DNA from: Odobenus rosmarus divergens
Lineage: Eukaryota > Chordata > Mammalia > Carnivora > Odobenidae
Assembly: GCF_000321225.1 (NCBI RefSeq)
Contig: NW_004451519.1
Location: 262,252-326,251 of the forward strand
Direction of reading: 5' to 3'
DNA: 64,000 nucleotides
The notes beneath the pieces were generated by a model. The model searched no databases. It was not told the origin of the DNA and saw nothing but the letters and a program-made list of their open reading frames with translations. This document shows, one piece after another, positions 34,690 through 45,990 of the stretch (positions are counted from its first letter, which is position 1; every line of letters begins with the position of its first letter). The translations under genes were made by a program, and so were the position numbers.

Positions 34690-35430
34690 CTAGTGATTAA
34701 TTTATAATGCTTGAAAGACCCAGACAAGAGAGGAGTCTGCTTTTCATTGCAAGCTCTTTTCCCAGGGCACCCGCAGCCGTGCACTAGAGAGACTAGAGGC
34801 ACTGAGAGCTTTGTTGGACTGCAGGCATGTATCTGGTGATGGGCTGCGGACAGGCAAGAAACTCTGCCTACTTCCCTAGATTCTTCTCTCATCCCAAACA
34901 CAAGCCATCTGCCCCAGGAGGAAGGAGAGGAACCCTCCTGCTCTCAGGACCCAGGCGAAGTCATACTACTTCTGGAGGAGTGGGAGACCCAAATCCCATC
35001 TGCCTTTGGAGGAAGACTAGGAAACTCTCAGGCCCAGAAGACCAGCTATCACTATAGGAGTGGCTGAAAGCTCTCTTCCATCCAAGCAGATCATGACAGA
35101 CCTTGACTGTCACCAGGAGGAGGAGGAGGAACGTCGTGAAATCCCTACCTCTGAGGCTCAGGTGCACAGTGTCTGCTGGAGACTGAGGCTGGAATTGGAG
35201 AATTAAGAACCCCCAGCCCACAGCACCAGCTCTCACCGAGTAACAAGGAGACTCCTCTGTTGTACAGGTACACAGGTCCTGCTGAATGCTGGCAGTGGGG
35301 CAAGAACACTGAGAAAAGACTTCCAGTCCTCTGGCCCCACAAAGAAGCAACCCATCACTGAAGAAATGTGTCAGTTCCTGTAGGCATGTGTATGCACTAA
35401 AGGTAACTAGCACAACAGTGAAACCTAAAC
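34690..35430. other. GC-richer patch with coding-like frames, unidentified
   Basis: No known transposon is recognised. On the + strand, 34840-35067 is open and reads an acidic, Pro/Ser-bearing peptide (LPQEEGEEPSCSQDPGEV...). A shift by one base opens 35069-35380 with only one internal stop (35204-35206), including QEEEEERREIP. On the - strand, 34961-35413 is open for 150 codons. This could be a decayed processed pseudogene or exon, an unrecognised LTR or leader, or chance in GC-rich DNA. I cannot name a parent. Confidence 0.3.
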
Positions 35431-35519
35431 CCAGCTCAACCCCTGACTAGATTGATTCACCCACACACTAACAGCCTGACAGAAGCAGCATGCACATTTC
35501 TGGGCATAAATACTCTATT

Positions 35520-36290
35520 GTCTCATTAAGGAAATGCAAGTTAAAACCACAATTAGATATCACTACATACCTACTGGAAAGGCTATAAATAAAAGGCCTT
35601 ACATGCCAAATGCTGCTGATGCAAAGTGAACAGATCTCTCATAGATTGCTGGTGGGAATGCAAAATGGTACAGCTACTTTAGAGAACAGTTAGGCTTTCT
35701 TCTGATAAAGTGAAATATATTATTATCATATGACCCAGCAATCCCACTCCCAGGTAAGGGAAGTGAAAAACATTGACATGAAAGCCTCCATATGACTGGT
35801 TATAGTAGCTTTATTCATAATCGCAAAAAACTGGAAGCAATCAAGATGTCCATCAATTGGGGAAAGGATTAGCAAAATATGGTATATTCATACCATGAAA
35901 AAATATTCAACATTGAAATAATACACTACTGATGTACTCAAGAACATGGATGAATCTCGAAAGCATTATGCTAAGTGAAAGAAGCCAAACACAGAAGACT
36001 ATATAATGTATTATTTCATGTATATGAAAGTCTAGAAAAGACAAAACAATAGTTGATAGAAAGTAGATCAGTGCTTGCCAGGATCCAGCAGGTGAAAGGA
36101 TGGAAATTGACTTCAACGGGACATGAAGGGATTTGGGGCGGGGGGCGGGGGTGGAAATATTCTTTATCATAATTGTGGTGATTACATGACATTTGTCAAG
36201 ACTCATCTAACTATATACATTAAATGAGCTGAATTTTACTGTAGGTAAACTATACCTCAATAAAACTAAGGTTTTTTTTAAAAGGAAATA
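35520..36290 (+). mobile_element. LINE-1 (L1M) 3' end
   Basis: TATCACTACATACCTACTGG, GCTGGTGGGAATGCAAAATGGTACAGC, CCCAGCAATCCCACTCC, ATGGATGAATCTCGAAAGCATTATGCTAAGTGAAAG and CTATACCTCAATAAAACTAAGG give the ORF2 C-terminus and 3' UTR in sense order, with a short T/A tail. Many stops. Confidence 0.92.
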
Positions 36291-36899
36291 AAAAGGGAAT
36301 CAGAATGAGAAAATTAAAGAGTTGGGATGTAAAAGGACAAAGTTTCAGGGGATTTAGAGCAGACAGAAAGGATTCTGAAAGAATATCCTGTACTGTGGTT
36401 CAGAGACTCACAGCAGCTTTGTAAGTGGTGCCATTGACTCCTGTAGAACCGTTCTAGGAGCAGTTATCAGGGCTGACAGAATGGTCAGTTAGAACCACAG
36501 TAACAATGGAGTACAAGGCAAATGTTTATGAGCCCATTCATCTCTGAATCCCTGTCATGTATATTCATTTGTATATGTCATGCATGGCATTTAGTTGACA
36601 TGTATGGCCATCAGAAATTTCCCAGTACTCTCTCAATGTCATACACTTTCAATTATTTTAATTCAGAGAATTCTGTAAATGCACAATAGAATCTAATTTT
36701 TATTCAGCCATATGAATTTTCCCATAAATAAACTCACAAATCTGAAAAAAAGTCTTTTCTCATATACTATCTCCTGATTTGTGGTTTGAAAAAAGACAGT
36801 CACAAGTTCCCATGCTCTAGTAGTTCCCTTATGAGATCTTTCTTAATCTCCTCAATGAAATGGTAAGTTGCTTGACTTTTAGTAGAGCTATGATATGGT
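36291..36899. other. Unique DNA
   Basis: No gene or assignable repeat. Confidence 0.45.
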
Positions 36900-36995
36900 T
36901 TACTAGGAAATTGACATGAATCATCTTATAATAACGCTTTGAAGTATACCTTACCTTCATAAAATGAGGAAATTGAGGTTATTCAATATTAAATA
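36900..36995 (-). mobile_element. MIR core, antisense
   Basis: CATCTTATAATAACGCTTTGAAG, AAAATGAGGAAATTGAGG and TTAAATAACTTCTC match the reverse-complement MIR core. Confidence 0.65.
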
Positions 36996-37084
36996 ACTTC
37001 TCAATGTTGTGGCCCTGGCCCCTTGCCCTGCTCCCCTCTGCTCTCCTCTGCTGAGGTTGTAAGGACCCCGAATGCTGACACCTC

Positions 37085-37144
37085 ACGGTGTTGGACTCCA
37101 TGCCTAGTATGGAGCCTACTTAAAAAAAAGAAAAAGAAAAAGAA
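37085..37144 (+). mobile_element. Can-SINE 3' fragment, old subfamily
   Basis: GTTGGACTCCATGCCTAGTATGGAGCCTACTTAAAAAAAAG matches the short old SINEC tail ('...gttgggcatggagcctacttaaaa'). The sequence at 36996-37084 is CT-rich and not clearly SINE head. Confidence 0.55.
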
Positions 37145-37433
37145 ACTCTATATTCATAGAGATGAGTATAGGTCAGGTGAAGCTGTCTTTACCATGGAAC
37201 CATCTCTACCTACCTAACAATTACACTAAAAGAGACCTTTTAGCAATAAGAACCCTAAAAGGCCCGAAGAAGAGATGTAACTTGTTGCTCATAATGGTTA
37301 CCTTCCTTCTAACATGTTAAATAAAGAAACCACAAGAGAAGCTGCTCATTTTGATTCTGATCTCTAGAAAGCAGAAGGATTCTCTTTGTGAGAATCAGCT
37401 CCATAGGTTTTGAAGCAACAGAAGTGGCTACAT

Positions 37434-37680
37434 TGAAGTCAATAATAATAATAGCTACATTTATTGACCTCTTACCATGAGTCATACACTGTTCTAAGGA
37501 CTTTACATATATTAGCTCATTTTATCCTTTCCATGATTCTATGAAGCTGGCACCATTACTAATCTAATTTTACTATTGAGGAAATTGAGGCAAAAAGAAT
37601 CCAAGTAACTTACCCAAAGTCACACAGTGGTAAGAGATGGAGAGAGTCTGACAGTGACTTCAGATTTCACATTCTTAACC
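37434..37680 (-). mobile_element. MIR SINE, antisense
   Basis: TTATTGACCTCTTACCATGAGTCATACACTGTTCTAAGGACTTTAC, TTGAGGAAATTGAGGC, AGTAACTTACCCAAAGTCACACAG and ACATTCTTAACCATCAC. Nearly full length. Confidence 0.9.
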
Positions 37681-37904
37681 ATCACACCCCACCCGAAACC
37701 CTTTGCTGTAGCTAAAGTACAGTTGAAGGGAGATTCGATTGAATTTCGAAATGAGCCAGGCTCATTTAAATCCACTCTGAAATATATCCCCTCTTCAGTC
37801 AGATTTCTAGTTTTTCTGTGGATATAGCTACCAGGCTGTAGCTTGTGTAACCAGCTCGGACTAAAAGAAAGAGCCAGTGCTTGAAAGTTTTAAAAACATA
37901 CTTT

Positions 37905-38520
37905 GGTTTGATTTTCGGCTCTGTCACTTGCTAATTGGAATCTTGGTCAAGATTCAATTCTTCAACAACAAAACCAATATAATTTTATTGATCTTACAGA
38001 ATTCCTGTGTAACATTCAGAGTCCTGCTATGATTCACCCTCAAAAGGAGATTGGAGAGGTTTAATAAACAGACTATTTACAAGTTGTGGGCAGAGTTAAG
38101 GGGAACCAGCAGGGGTTTCTAGCAATGGTGGAGAGCCATTATCACTCTTAGGCCTGAAGGTTCAAAGAGAAGGAGTTCTAGGAACCAAAAGAAGTATCTG
38201 TCATTGCAGGTAGGATCAGGCTACCTGAGAGGAGCTGGAAGCTTTAGTTGGTGGACACCACCAGTTCTTGGTGACCATATGGGAGGAAGCCAGGGAATAA
38301 ATCACCTGCCCTTTCACTGCTCCCTTGCTCCAGTCTCATTCACTGAGCCCAACAGAAGCCAGAGGTCAAGGGACTCAAGTTGTTGTAGTCCATTCAGGAC
38401 AGATGCCTGGGGTACCAGGTGGAGAAGAGTGAAGAATGGATTTGTAGGGCACACTGATAACATAATAGGATGGATGATGTATGTGAAAATGCTTAGCATG
38501 CAGCATGGGCTTAATAATTA
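37905..38520 (+). mobile_element. MIR split by an LTR-like insertion
   Basis: The 5' part at 37905-38025 carries CGGCTCTGTCACTTGCTAATTGG and CTTGGTCAAG. The 3' part at 38457-38520 carries GATGATGTATGTGAAAATGCTTAGCATGCAGC...TTAATAATTACTA. The two halves are in MIR order and separated by about 430 bp. Confidence 0.6.
38025..38455. mobile_element. ERV LTR-like insertion (family uncertain)
   Basis: AGAGGTTTAATAAACAGACTATTTAC, GGTGGAGAGCCATTATCACTC, AGATGCCTGGGGTACCAGGTGGAGAAGAGTGAAGAATGG resembles an ERVL-type LTR I have seen in mammalian genomes but cannot name. Its position between two MIR halves supports an insertion. Confidence 0.45.
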
Positions 38521-38689
38521 CTAATTTATTTTTTTTTCCTCTGGTGGTCTTGTGTTGTTTTTGCCAGCTCAGTGTTGCTTCTCTCTCCTGAGTAACTCGT
38601 TGCTCCTTTGGGAAACACACTAACCCCAGGATAAGAGACAGAATGTGAAAAATTATGAGTATTTGAAAAATCCATTTTTAAAGAGAGAC

Positions 38690-38925
38690 TCTGTAGCATA
38701 GTGATTAAAAGCATGGACTTTAGGACAAGACTGCCAGCTAGCTGTGACCTTGGGCAATTTTCTTAACCTTGATGATCCTCTGTTCTCATTTCTATATAAA
38801 GGGTGTATAATACTATAATCATTTAATAGGGTGATTTTAAAGATTAAGTAAGTCAATAAATGTAAAGCCCTTAGCATAGTGACTGGTACAGACCAAACGA
38901 GCCTCTGTGCTAGGCTTCGCTATTA
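38690..38925 (+). mobile_element. MIR SINE
   Basis: TGTAGCATAGTGATTAAAAGCATGGACTTTAGG, AGCTGTGACCTTGGGCAATTTTCTTAACC and AAAGCCCTTAGCATAGTGACTGG give a nearly complete MIR. Its 3' end runs into (ATT)n. Confidence 0.92.
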
Positions 38926-38964
38926 TTATGATTATGATTATGATTATTATTATTATTATTATTA
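38921..38964. repeat. (ATT)n/(ATTATG)n microsatellite
   Basis: TATTATTATGATTATGATTATG followed by pure ATT units, grown from the MIR 3' end. 38965-39235 is unassigned. Confidence 0.92.
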
Positions 38965-39250
38965 CATGTAGTCTGTTTAGTACTAACGACCAGGGTACCC
39001 ACCCACTGCCTCCACTCCCACTGGGTAGGCATGCAGCTCATGCTAGACCAATCTGACTTTTTCTCCTGAAAAGTTGAATTCTGTGTTGAATGATACAAGA
39101 TTTAAAAAAAAAAAAAATCTGTTGATGCTAAAAAACTGTTGACTCTGAAAACAAGATCCTTAAGAAATTGCCCATTACTTCTTGCTAGCTCATCCCTGGA
39201 ACTGCCTTGGTTCTATACTTCCAGATTGATCAAGTCTTCCTTTGATTTTT

Positions 39251-39419
39251 TTTTTCTTTTTTATTTAAATTCAAGTTAGTTAGCATATAGTGTAGTACTG
39301 GTTTCAGGAATAGAATTTAGTGATTCATCACTTACATACAACACCCAGTGCTCATCACAACAAGTGCCCTTCTTAATGCCCATCACCCGATTAGCCCATC
39401 CCCCCACCGACCTCCCCTC
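39251..39419 (-). mobile_element. LINE-1 3' UTR, antisense, nested
   Basis: T-rich tail, then AGTTAGTTAGCATATAGTGTAGTACTGG, ACACCCAGTGCTCATCACAAC and GATTAGCCCATCC. Flanked by CTTCCTTTGATTTTT at 39236-39250 and 39420-39434. It inserted in the T-rich tail junction of the older L1 that follows. Confidence 0.9.
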
Positions 39420-39434
39420 CTTCCTTTGATTTTT

Positions 39435-40095
39435 TAACAGATTATTATTTTGTAAAATTTTTAACAGCTTTATTGAGATAATTGTCATTCTGTACAAATC
39501 ATCCATTAAAGGCATACTATTAATGGTTTTTAGTATATTCACAGAATTGTGCAACCATCACCACTAATTTTAGAACACTTTTGCTACCCCTCCCCAAAGA
39601 AACACCCTACCATTTTTCAGCCACTCCCCATTCCTCCAAACTACTTCTCCCCAGCATCTGACAACCACTAATCTACCTTCTGTCTCTAAAGATTTTTGAC
39701 AAGGGTGCCAAGATAATTCACTGGGGAAAGAATAGTCTTTTCAACATATGATGTTGAGGGGCGCCTGGGTGGCTCAGATGGTTAAGCGTCTGCCTTTGGC
39801 TCAGGTCGTGATCCCAGAGTCCTGGGATCGAGTCCCACATCGGGCTCCCTGCTCCTTGGGAGCCTGCTTCTCCCTCTGCCTCTCTCTCTCTGTCTCTGTC
39901 TCTCATGAATGAATAAAATCTTAAAAAAAACCAAACACACATATGATGTTGAGACTACTGTATATCCATACACAAAAGAATGAAGTTGGACCCCTATCTC
40001 ACACACTATACAAAAATTAATTCAAAATGGATCAAAGACCTAAGTAAAAGAAGTAAAACTATAAAACTCTTAGAAGAAAGCATAGGTATAGATTG
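39435..40095. mobile_element. LINE-1 with 5' inversion (twin priming)
   Basis: 39435-39690 is antisense L1 3' UTR (TTAACAGCTTTATTGAGATAATTG, GAATTGTGCAACCATCACCAC, AACCACTAATCTACCTTCTGTCTC). From about 39691 the orientation flips to sense ORF2 (GACAAGGGTGCCAAGATAATTCACTGGGG, AAAATGGATCAAAGACCTAAG). The target sequence TCTTCCTTTGAT recurs at 40096-40107, closing the insertion. A SINE sits inside. Confidence 0.85.
39759..39938 (+). mobile_element. Can-SINE, young-looking
   Basis: GGCGCCTGGGTGGCTCAGATGG head, flanked by a perfect 15-bp ACATATGATGTTGAG (39744-39758, 39939-39953), inserted in the inverted ORF2 arm of the L1. Confidence 0.97.
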
Positions 40096-40111
40096 TCTTC
40101 CTTTGATATTT

Positions 40112-41024
40112 GGAATTACCTACTATCAACAATTCCCTTATGGAACTTAGATTTGTCTGAAGTTTTGTTTTGTTTTGTTGTTGGTTTGTTTGCTTGCAAG
40201 CAAGAACTCTACCTAATAGCCCTTCTTCCCTGACCCTCTTGCAGTTAGAATATAATATTCCTGATAAAAGTAATGGATTGTTTTCTTCCTTAATGCCGTC
40301 CTCCACACTCCCACACTCCCACTCAGGCCACATAAACACAAATTTATGGCATGAGTTAATTAAAATGTGTTCTCCTAGAATGCAGTTGATTGGGTTTGAG
40401 AAGACCATTATTGGTATCTTCACCTACTAAGTAGTAACTGACTAGGTTCTTGTGTAAAAGACCATATTGCCAATATTCATCAAAGTTTTTATTTTACAAT
40501 TTGACTGTCATGTTCTTGCCTAATACTCTGAACGGGAACATTTTTTGCCCTCTGGGGAAGCAGACCAGTCTTTCAGAGTTGTTGGCTTTAGGTTATCACC
40601 CTTATTGACATGCTAAATTTAGGCTTAAACTGAAGGACAGTTTTGCTCTGGTTTGACTGCTTCTACAATGCTAACCTCCAAGGTATTTAGCTAGCCAATC
40701 TCTGGCAGTGTTTAAGCATGTGTTTTTTGCAGGGCTAAATTAAGTTGCAATGAACTTAAAATAAAAAAGAAATAAAAGTTAACGAGTTGTTCAATTGGCT
40801 CTATGGCCATCAAACTCCATGTATGGAACCAGACAAGGCTGCTATGAATTATAGAATATTATTGAGGAATAGAATTAAGAGAATTCATCACAAACAATAC
40901 TAGTGACTTGCCATTTAGTGATAGTCTATTTATTAAGCATTTTAGTTTTACCTTTGTGTGAATTTTAATTTTCCAAACAAACCAAATAAATATATGAAAA
41001 CCCTTTTTTTCAAAAAGTAAAACC
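40112..41024. other. Unique DNA
   Basis: Opposite-strand frames at 40070-40423 (-, 117 codons, beginning in L1) and 40170-40430 (+, 86 codons) have no recognised domain. No repeat is assigned beyond a (GTTTT)n-like patch near 40163. Confidence 0.45.
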
Positions 41025-41050
41025 GTGTGTGTGTGTGTGTGTGTGTGTGT
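41025..41050. repeat. (GT)n microsatellite
   Basis: 13 uninterrupted GT units followed by ATCTGTGTGGTGGGGGG. 41051-41699 is unassigned unique sequence with a short (CA) run at 41153. Confidence 0.95.
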
Positions 41051-41699
41051 ATCTGTGTGGTGGGGGGAGGAGGAAGGCTTGGAGGAAGAGACCAATTTGT
41101 TACTCCCAGCAATAATATGACATTCTTACTTCAAGAGGGTCAAGGGAGAATACACACACACACAGATCTACAACAAACTGGACAAATGATGATGGTGCTT
41201 GTGACTTTCCTCCTTTAATCATAAATGCTAACATTCTTTAACTTTACACACTGCCACAGTTCGTTAAATTAAATAAAAGAAAATGCAAATTGCCATCCCC
41301 ATAAAGTGAATGCAAGAGTGTGCTCAAGGTTAGACCATCTTGCTGAGAAAGTATACAACTGCAGAATTTAAGTAAGAAGAAAATAACAGTAACAATGCCT
41401 TCTGTTGAATAGGGTGGAAAATGCTGTTTCAACCATTTGCAGGGATCCTTTTTTCTCTCAGCAAGGCAATTGTACCACATGCTTCAGAAAAATGTCTTTT
41501 TGACATTCCAGAGGAATGAATACAGAGTTTTCAAGTAAGAAAAGTGCAGATGAAAAGGACAACAATGAGTGCACCAATATCCATCTGAAACAGAGGACAA
41601 GCTTGCTGGTTGGTATTTAGTCTAGGCCATAAGATAGATAAGGATGTCAGGTAATGCATCAACACATGTAGTAAAAGAAAAGTATGTAAAAATAAGCAG

Positions 41700-42150
41700 C
41701 AAACTAACCTTCCTCATCTCCCAGAGCTTCCTCATATCCCTCGCTGCTCCTGCACTGATTCATTTTCTTCTACCTAAACACTAAATGCTGAAGTTCTTCA
41801 TTCCCATTCCTAGATCCTCCTTTCTTTGACTCTACATTCTTCTTAGATCATTCATTCCACTCCTGTGGCTTCCATTATGATTCATACACAACTAATGTCC
41901 ACAGGTGTAACTCCAGCTCGCATATTTCTTCTGAACTCCGGGAAGTCTCCATCTGTTTCCTGAGTATCTCTACTTGGGACCCTCAAAGGTATTTCAAATT
42001 CAGCATGCCCCAAACGAAACTCATGATCTTTTTCCCCTAACCTGCCCTTCTAGAAACCCCATCTCAATAAATAACACCACAACCCATACATTTGCCTAGT
42101 CAAAAACCTAAGGTTCGTCCTTGATACTTCCATTTCCTTCAGGCCATTAG
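41700..42150. mobile_element. Ancient LINE-like sequence (family uncertain)
   Basis: CAAATTCAGCATGCCCCAAACGAAACTCATGATC, CCTGCCCTTCTAGAAACCCCATCTC and AGTCAAAAACCTAAGGTTCGTCCTTGATAC resemble a common mammalian repeat ('...aaactcatcatctt...ccaagccagaaacctgggagtcatccttgac'). I recognise the pattern but not the family. Confidence 0.5.
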
Positions 42151-43029
42151 TGGCAGAGGCACAATTTGAACCAATATATTGACTTCAAGTCTGGTATCAC
42201 ATCACTATTCCACAGAGTAACAAAGACCCTGGAATCTAATAAGCAAACATTTCATGAATTTGAACTTATTGGACCTATTTTCTCTCTATCTAGTCACCAG
42301 TATTTGTTCATAATGCATTCCCAGGGGGAGGGGAAGGGAAGGGAATATGTACTATTACTTAAAGTAGAATTGTGAAAACAGGGCACTATTCCCAGAGAGC
42401 CAATTAAAAAATGTTAAAAGTTCCTAATTACCTCTCACATTGAAACTAGATTTTTTTATTATGATGTTATTAGATGTTGAGTGAGACTTTTCTTATTAGC
42501 CAGAAAGACAACCTGGAGCTTAGAGCTGAGGACAATGAGGCACTAAGTACCCTGTCTTCTTAAGATACCTGCCAACAGTAGTGGCCAGACACCTCTGCAA
42601 GGGCTCACTAAACTTACCAAGTGGTAGCATACCTTGTCCTGGTACCTCCAGCCACCATCTCAAAGTGTTTCCTCTCCTGTAGCTTCCCAGAATGTTCAAG
42701 AGGACTGGAAAAGGGAGAGCAAAGGAATCAGAGTCAAGAACACTTGTTGCAAGGATGATTGGGCTCATGTGCAGGCATCATCCAACCATCCATCCATCCA
42801 CCATCCATCATCTAGAATTGACTCTGGCCTTGGTGGGGAATTGGCGTCCCAGGGGGACCCTGCTGTGCCAGACATTGTCCTTATATTCACTAGATCATGG
42901 ATAATATGGAGCTGGGGGCTGAGCTGGCCACTGCAGAGGGCCACTGGTGGGGCAGGGGATGAGGCAGGGGAGATGTCAGGTTAGTGGTTATTTGCTAGTG
43001 AATAAAAAAGTATTTTAGTATTTCAACAG
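42151..43029. other. Unique DNA with a (CATC)n patch
   Basis: (CCAT)n-like CCAACCATCCATCCATCCACC at 42781-42801. The overlapping frames at 42634-42984 and 42692-42904 run through this patch and show no domain. Confidence 0.45.
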
Positions 43030-43268
43030 TGTTTCTTAAAGAGGGGAGGATATTGGCATTGAGGTATCACTATTCTCCAAGGACTGTTCATGCATGGCAC
43101 ACATTGTTCTTGACTCCAGTATCTTTGCATATTACATTTAATATCCCTGGTCCCTGGACACTAAATGTTGTCTCAGTTACCCTGACAACCAATAATGCCT
43201 TCACACATTTGTAAAGACTTTTTGGGTGGTAGGAAAGCAATGTACCACACAGGCTGAGAACCACTTCC
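43030..43268 (-). mobile_element. MER20-like hAT-Charlie MITE
   Basis: TATCCCTGGTCCCTGGACACTAAATGTTG, ACCCTGACAACCAATAATGCC and the terminus AGGCTGAGAACCACTT match reverse-complement MER20. The left terminus CAGTGTTTCTTAAA supplies the inverted partner. Confidence 0.75.
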
Positions 43269-43309
43269 TTGTCCTCCACACTAGGGAAGTATGTAAATAA
43301 ACAAATCCA

Positions 43310-43426
43310 GGGGCATCTGACTGGTTCAGGTGGCAGAGCATGCAACTTTTGATCTCAAGGTCATGAGTTTGAGCCCCACGTTGGGTGTAGAGATTACTTA
43401 AAAATCAATCAATAAATCAATCAATC
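43310..43426 (+). mobile_element. Can-SINE, old short subfamily
   Basis: GGGGCATCTGACTGGTTCAGG, GAGTTTGAGCCCCACGTTGGGTGTAGAGATTACTTAAAAATC and an (AATC)n tail, flanked by ACAAATCCA (43301-43309, 43427-43435). Confidence 0.93.
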
Positions 43427-43435
43427 ACAAATCCA

Positions 43436-44799
43436 CTGAACTCTTGCAAAACTAAAACAGAGGCCCACAGGGGAGCCAGCAATTCAATACCTTTGTTGCA
43501 GAGAACCTTGATGGCCAGGAGAAGATAACAGAGAAGCAGCAATAACAAAAAAAAAAAAAAAAAGGAATACAATCACAGCCAGGAAGTAAAGAGAAATTTG
43601 TTCATGTGTCCATTTTCTCCCACTTCCTGTTCACTTCAACACACTGGCGGAGTTAGACCTTGAACAAGGAAGAGAGAAGTATCTCCTTCAGACCCTGTCT
43701 TGCCACCCCTAAATTATCAGGGTCCCAGTTTAAGCCTATGCCAAAGGGGAAGGGAAGAAAAATGCAAGTTAAATAGAGGTTGATATTGAAACTGTAAACT
43801 GTGTTGAGTTTTAATAACCAAAAGTGACCAGATACTTATGGAATCTGTCCAAGACTTTATTAAAGGACAGGAAAAAGAGATTCGATGGATTGTGGTTGAA
43901 GGCAATGACAGGAGAAAAAATAAACCCATTTCATGTTTATACCCCACTGGGTCCAGACTTCACAAAAACACGATTGCAATGCATCTGTATCATTTCGTGT
44001 ATTCTAATTTGGTTCTTTTTCCTTCGTATTTGAATACACAGTTGTTGGGTTGAAGTTTGATTGAAGTTAAAGATTTACAGCTTTGAGAGGCTACCATGTT
44101 TTCTTTTCTCTCACTTACATTAAGTTTAGGAGAGCTACGCATCAGTATGTTTGATTTTCTATTTTCCTCTCATTTTATTAGCTAATAAGGACAAAATAAA
44201 ATAAATGTAAAACATTCAAATAATGATACAATAAACCTGATGTTCACTGGGAACTGCAACACTGCTCAAATTGAACTGATGTCTGGCTGGAAGCACCGCT
44301 ACACGATAGCACAAAATATATAGTACAGTACTCATTTCTGGGCTGTTTTATAACAACTCAAAATTTGATATATGATAGACAGTTTAGGGACTTAAAAGTA
44401 GAATGCGTTAGAGTGTGAATTAGGTAAAAGTTGAGCCATGAAATATGAATGTCATATACTGTTATTAATGCACCTATTTGGTGCTATGAAGGGAGAGAAC
44501 AAGGGCCACACCTGCTCTGCTTTATCAGCTATCTTTACACAATTAGTTGAGTCCTAAAAATCCACTTGAAGACCTTTATTCTTATAAATGAATATTTGAA
44601 TTCCCTTACTATAGAATCCCTACCCTTCCAAGAGATGACATAGAATTATCAGTCACTTCAATTTTAAAGCTTTAAAATTTTACATTTTTTGACTTTTCTG
44701 CAAATGGATACCATTATGGATCTGATTAAAACTATAAACCCTCTCCTCAAAAGAATGAACATATGTTCAATTTTGATTACAGTTGCAATTCATGAATCA
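43436..44799. other. Unique DNA
   Basis: 1.3 kb without an assignable repeat apart from a poly(A) run at 43548-43563. Two overlapping frames at 43824-44033 and 43838-44053 (69 and 71 codons) share the segment but show no known domain. No gene is claimed. Confidence 0.5.
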
Positions 44800-44990
44800 G
44801 CTCCCAGATTATTCAGTGACCCCAGTTAGGACAGATTATATTCCACAAAGATGGCAGCATTGAAGATTTATCACATCCTACATGCCCTTCTTCCAGTGTG
44901 AAGTTGACACTATGCCATTGAGAGACTGTGGCTGCGTTCCCTCCCTTTAAATCTGGGCAGACCTTTGTAATGGCTTTAATGGAACAAAAG
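44800..44990 (+). mobile_element. MLT1-like MaLR LTR 5' fragment
   Basis: TTCTTCCAGTGTGAAGTTGACACTATGCCATTGAGAGACTG, GTTCCCTCCCTTTAAATCTGGGCAGACC and TAATGGCTTTAATGGAACAAAAG match the MLT1 U3 start. It is cut by the L1 that follows. Confidence 0.7.
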
Positions 44991-45560
44991 ATGAATTTGG
45001 ACCCCTATCTCTCTCCATATACAAAGTTAACATAAAGTGAATCAAAGATCTAAAGGTAATAGCCAAAACTATAAAACTTTTAGAAGAAAACGTAGTTGTA
45101 AATATATGTGACCTTGGGTTAGGCAGGAGTTCCTTGATAACTAAAACACAAGTAACCAAAGAACAAAAACTTAAATGGGACTTCATCAAAATTAAAAGAT
45201 TTTGTGTTTTAAAGGACACATCAAGAAAGCGAAAAAACAACCCAAAGAATGGGAGAAATATTTGGTAAATCATGTGTCTTCTAAGGGACTATTATCTAGA
45301 ATAATTAGAAAATTCTTACAACTCAATAATAAAAAGAAAAATAGCCCAATTTTTAAAACTGGGCAAAGAATCTAAATAGATATTTCTCCAAAGATGATAT
45401 ATAAATGACCAATAAGAACATGAAAAATGTTCAATGAAATAAAATGTTCAGTGTAAATTGTCATCAGGAAAATGCAAATCAAAACCACAGTATCATACCA
45501 CTTCATACCCACTAGCATAGCTGCAGTAAAAAATACAGATTTGTTAAAGAAAAGAAGTCA
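44991..45560 (+). mobile_element. LINE-1 ORF2 C-terminal region, decayed
   Basis: GAATTTGGACCCCTATCTCTC, ATCAAAGATCTAAAGG, AAAACTTTTAGAAGAAAACGTAG, ACTTCATCAAAATTAAAAGATTTTGTG and GGAAAATGCAAATCAAAACCACAG are late ORF2 in sense order with several stops. Confidence 0.9.
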
Positions 45561-45676
45561 GTAATAATGTCAGGAATGAGAAGGGGACAGATAAAATGAA
45601 AAATTCTTAGAAAAACATAAAAATAATATGGGCTCAGAGAAGAATATGTCTTAAATAATCAAAAATACTGAATTTG

Positions 45677-45856
45677 CCGTCTACCAAATAGGAAAGGAAG
45701 AAATAATTCCAATCTTCCACAAGCTGTTCTAGAAAATAGAAAGTAAGAGGAGCACATCCCAACTCTTTTTTTATGTGCCTAGCATAGAATAGATACTAAC
45801 TCCTAATAAGGAGAGGAGAAAGAAAAAAATCTTGTCAGTTTCACTCATTTAACATA
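45677..45856. repeat. 180-bp duplication, copy 1 (native L1 position)
   Basis: CCGTCTACCAAATAGG ... ACTCATTTAACATA. Its flanks continue normal L1 ORF2 order on the 3' side, so this is probably the source copy. Confidence 0.97.
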
Positions 45857-45990
45857 ATGTAAAAATCATAAGCAAAACATTAACAAAGTGAATAAAGCAA
45901 TATCTACAAAGGATAATACATCACATCTAAGTTGCATTTATCACAGAAATGCAAGGTTGCTCTATCATTACAAATTCACATAAGGAACAT

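Noticed and set aside
3937..41050. Regular short repeats as a possible CRISPR-like array
   Set aside because: They are dinucleotide and trinucleotide microsatellites in a mammalian genome, with no spacers or cas genes.
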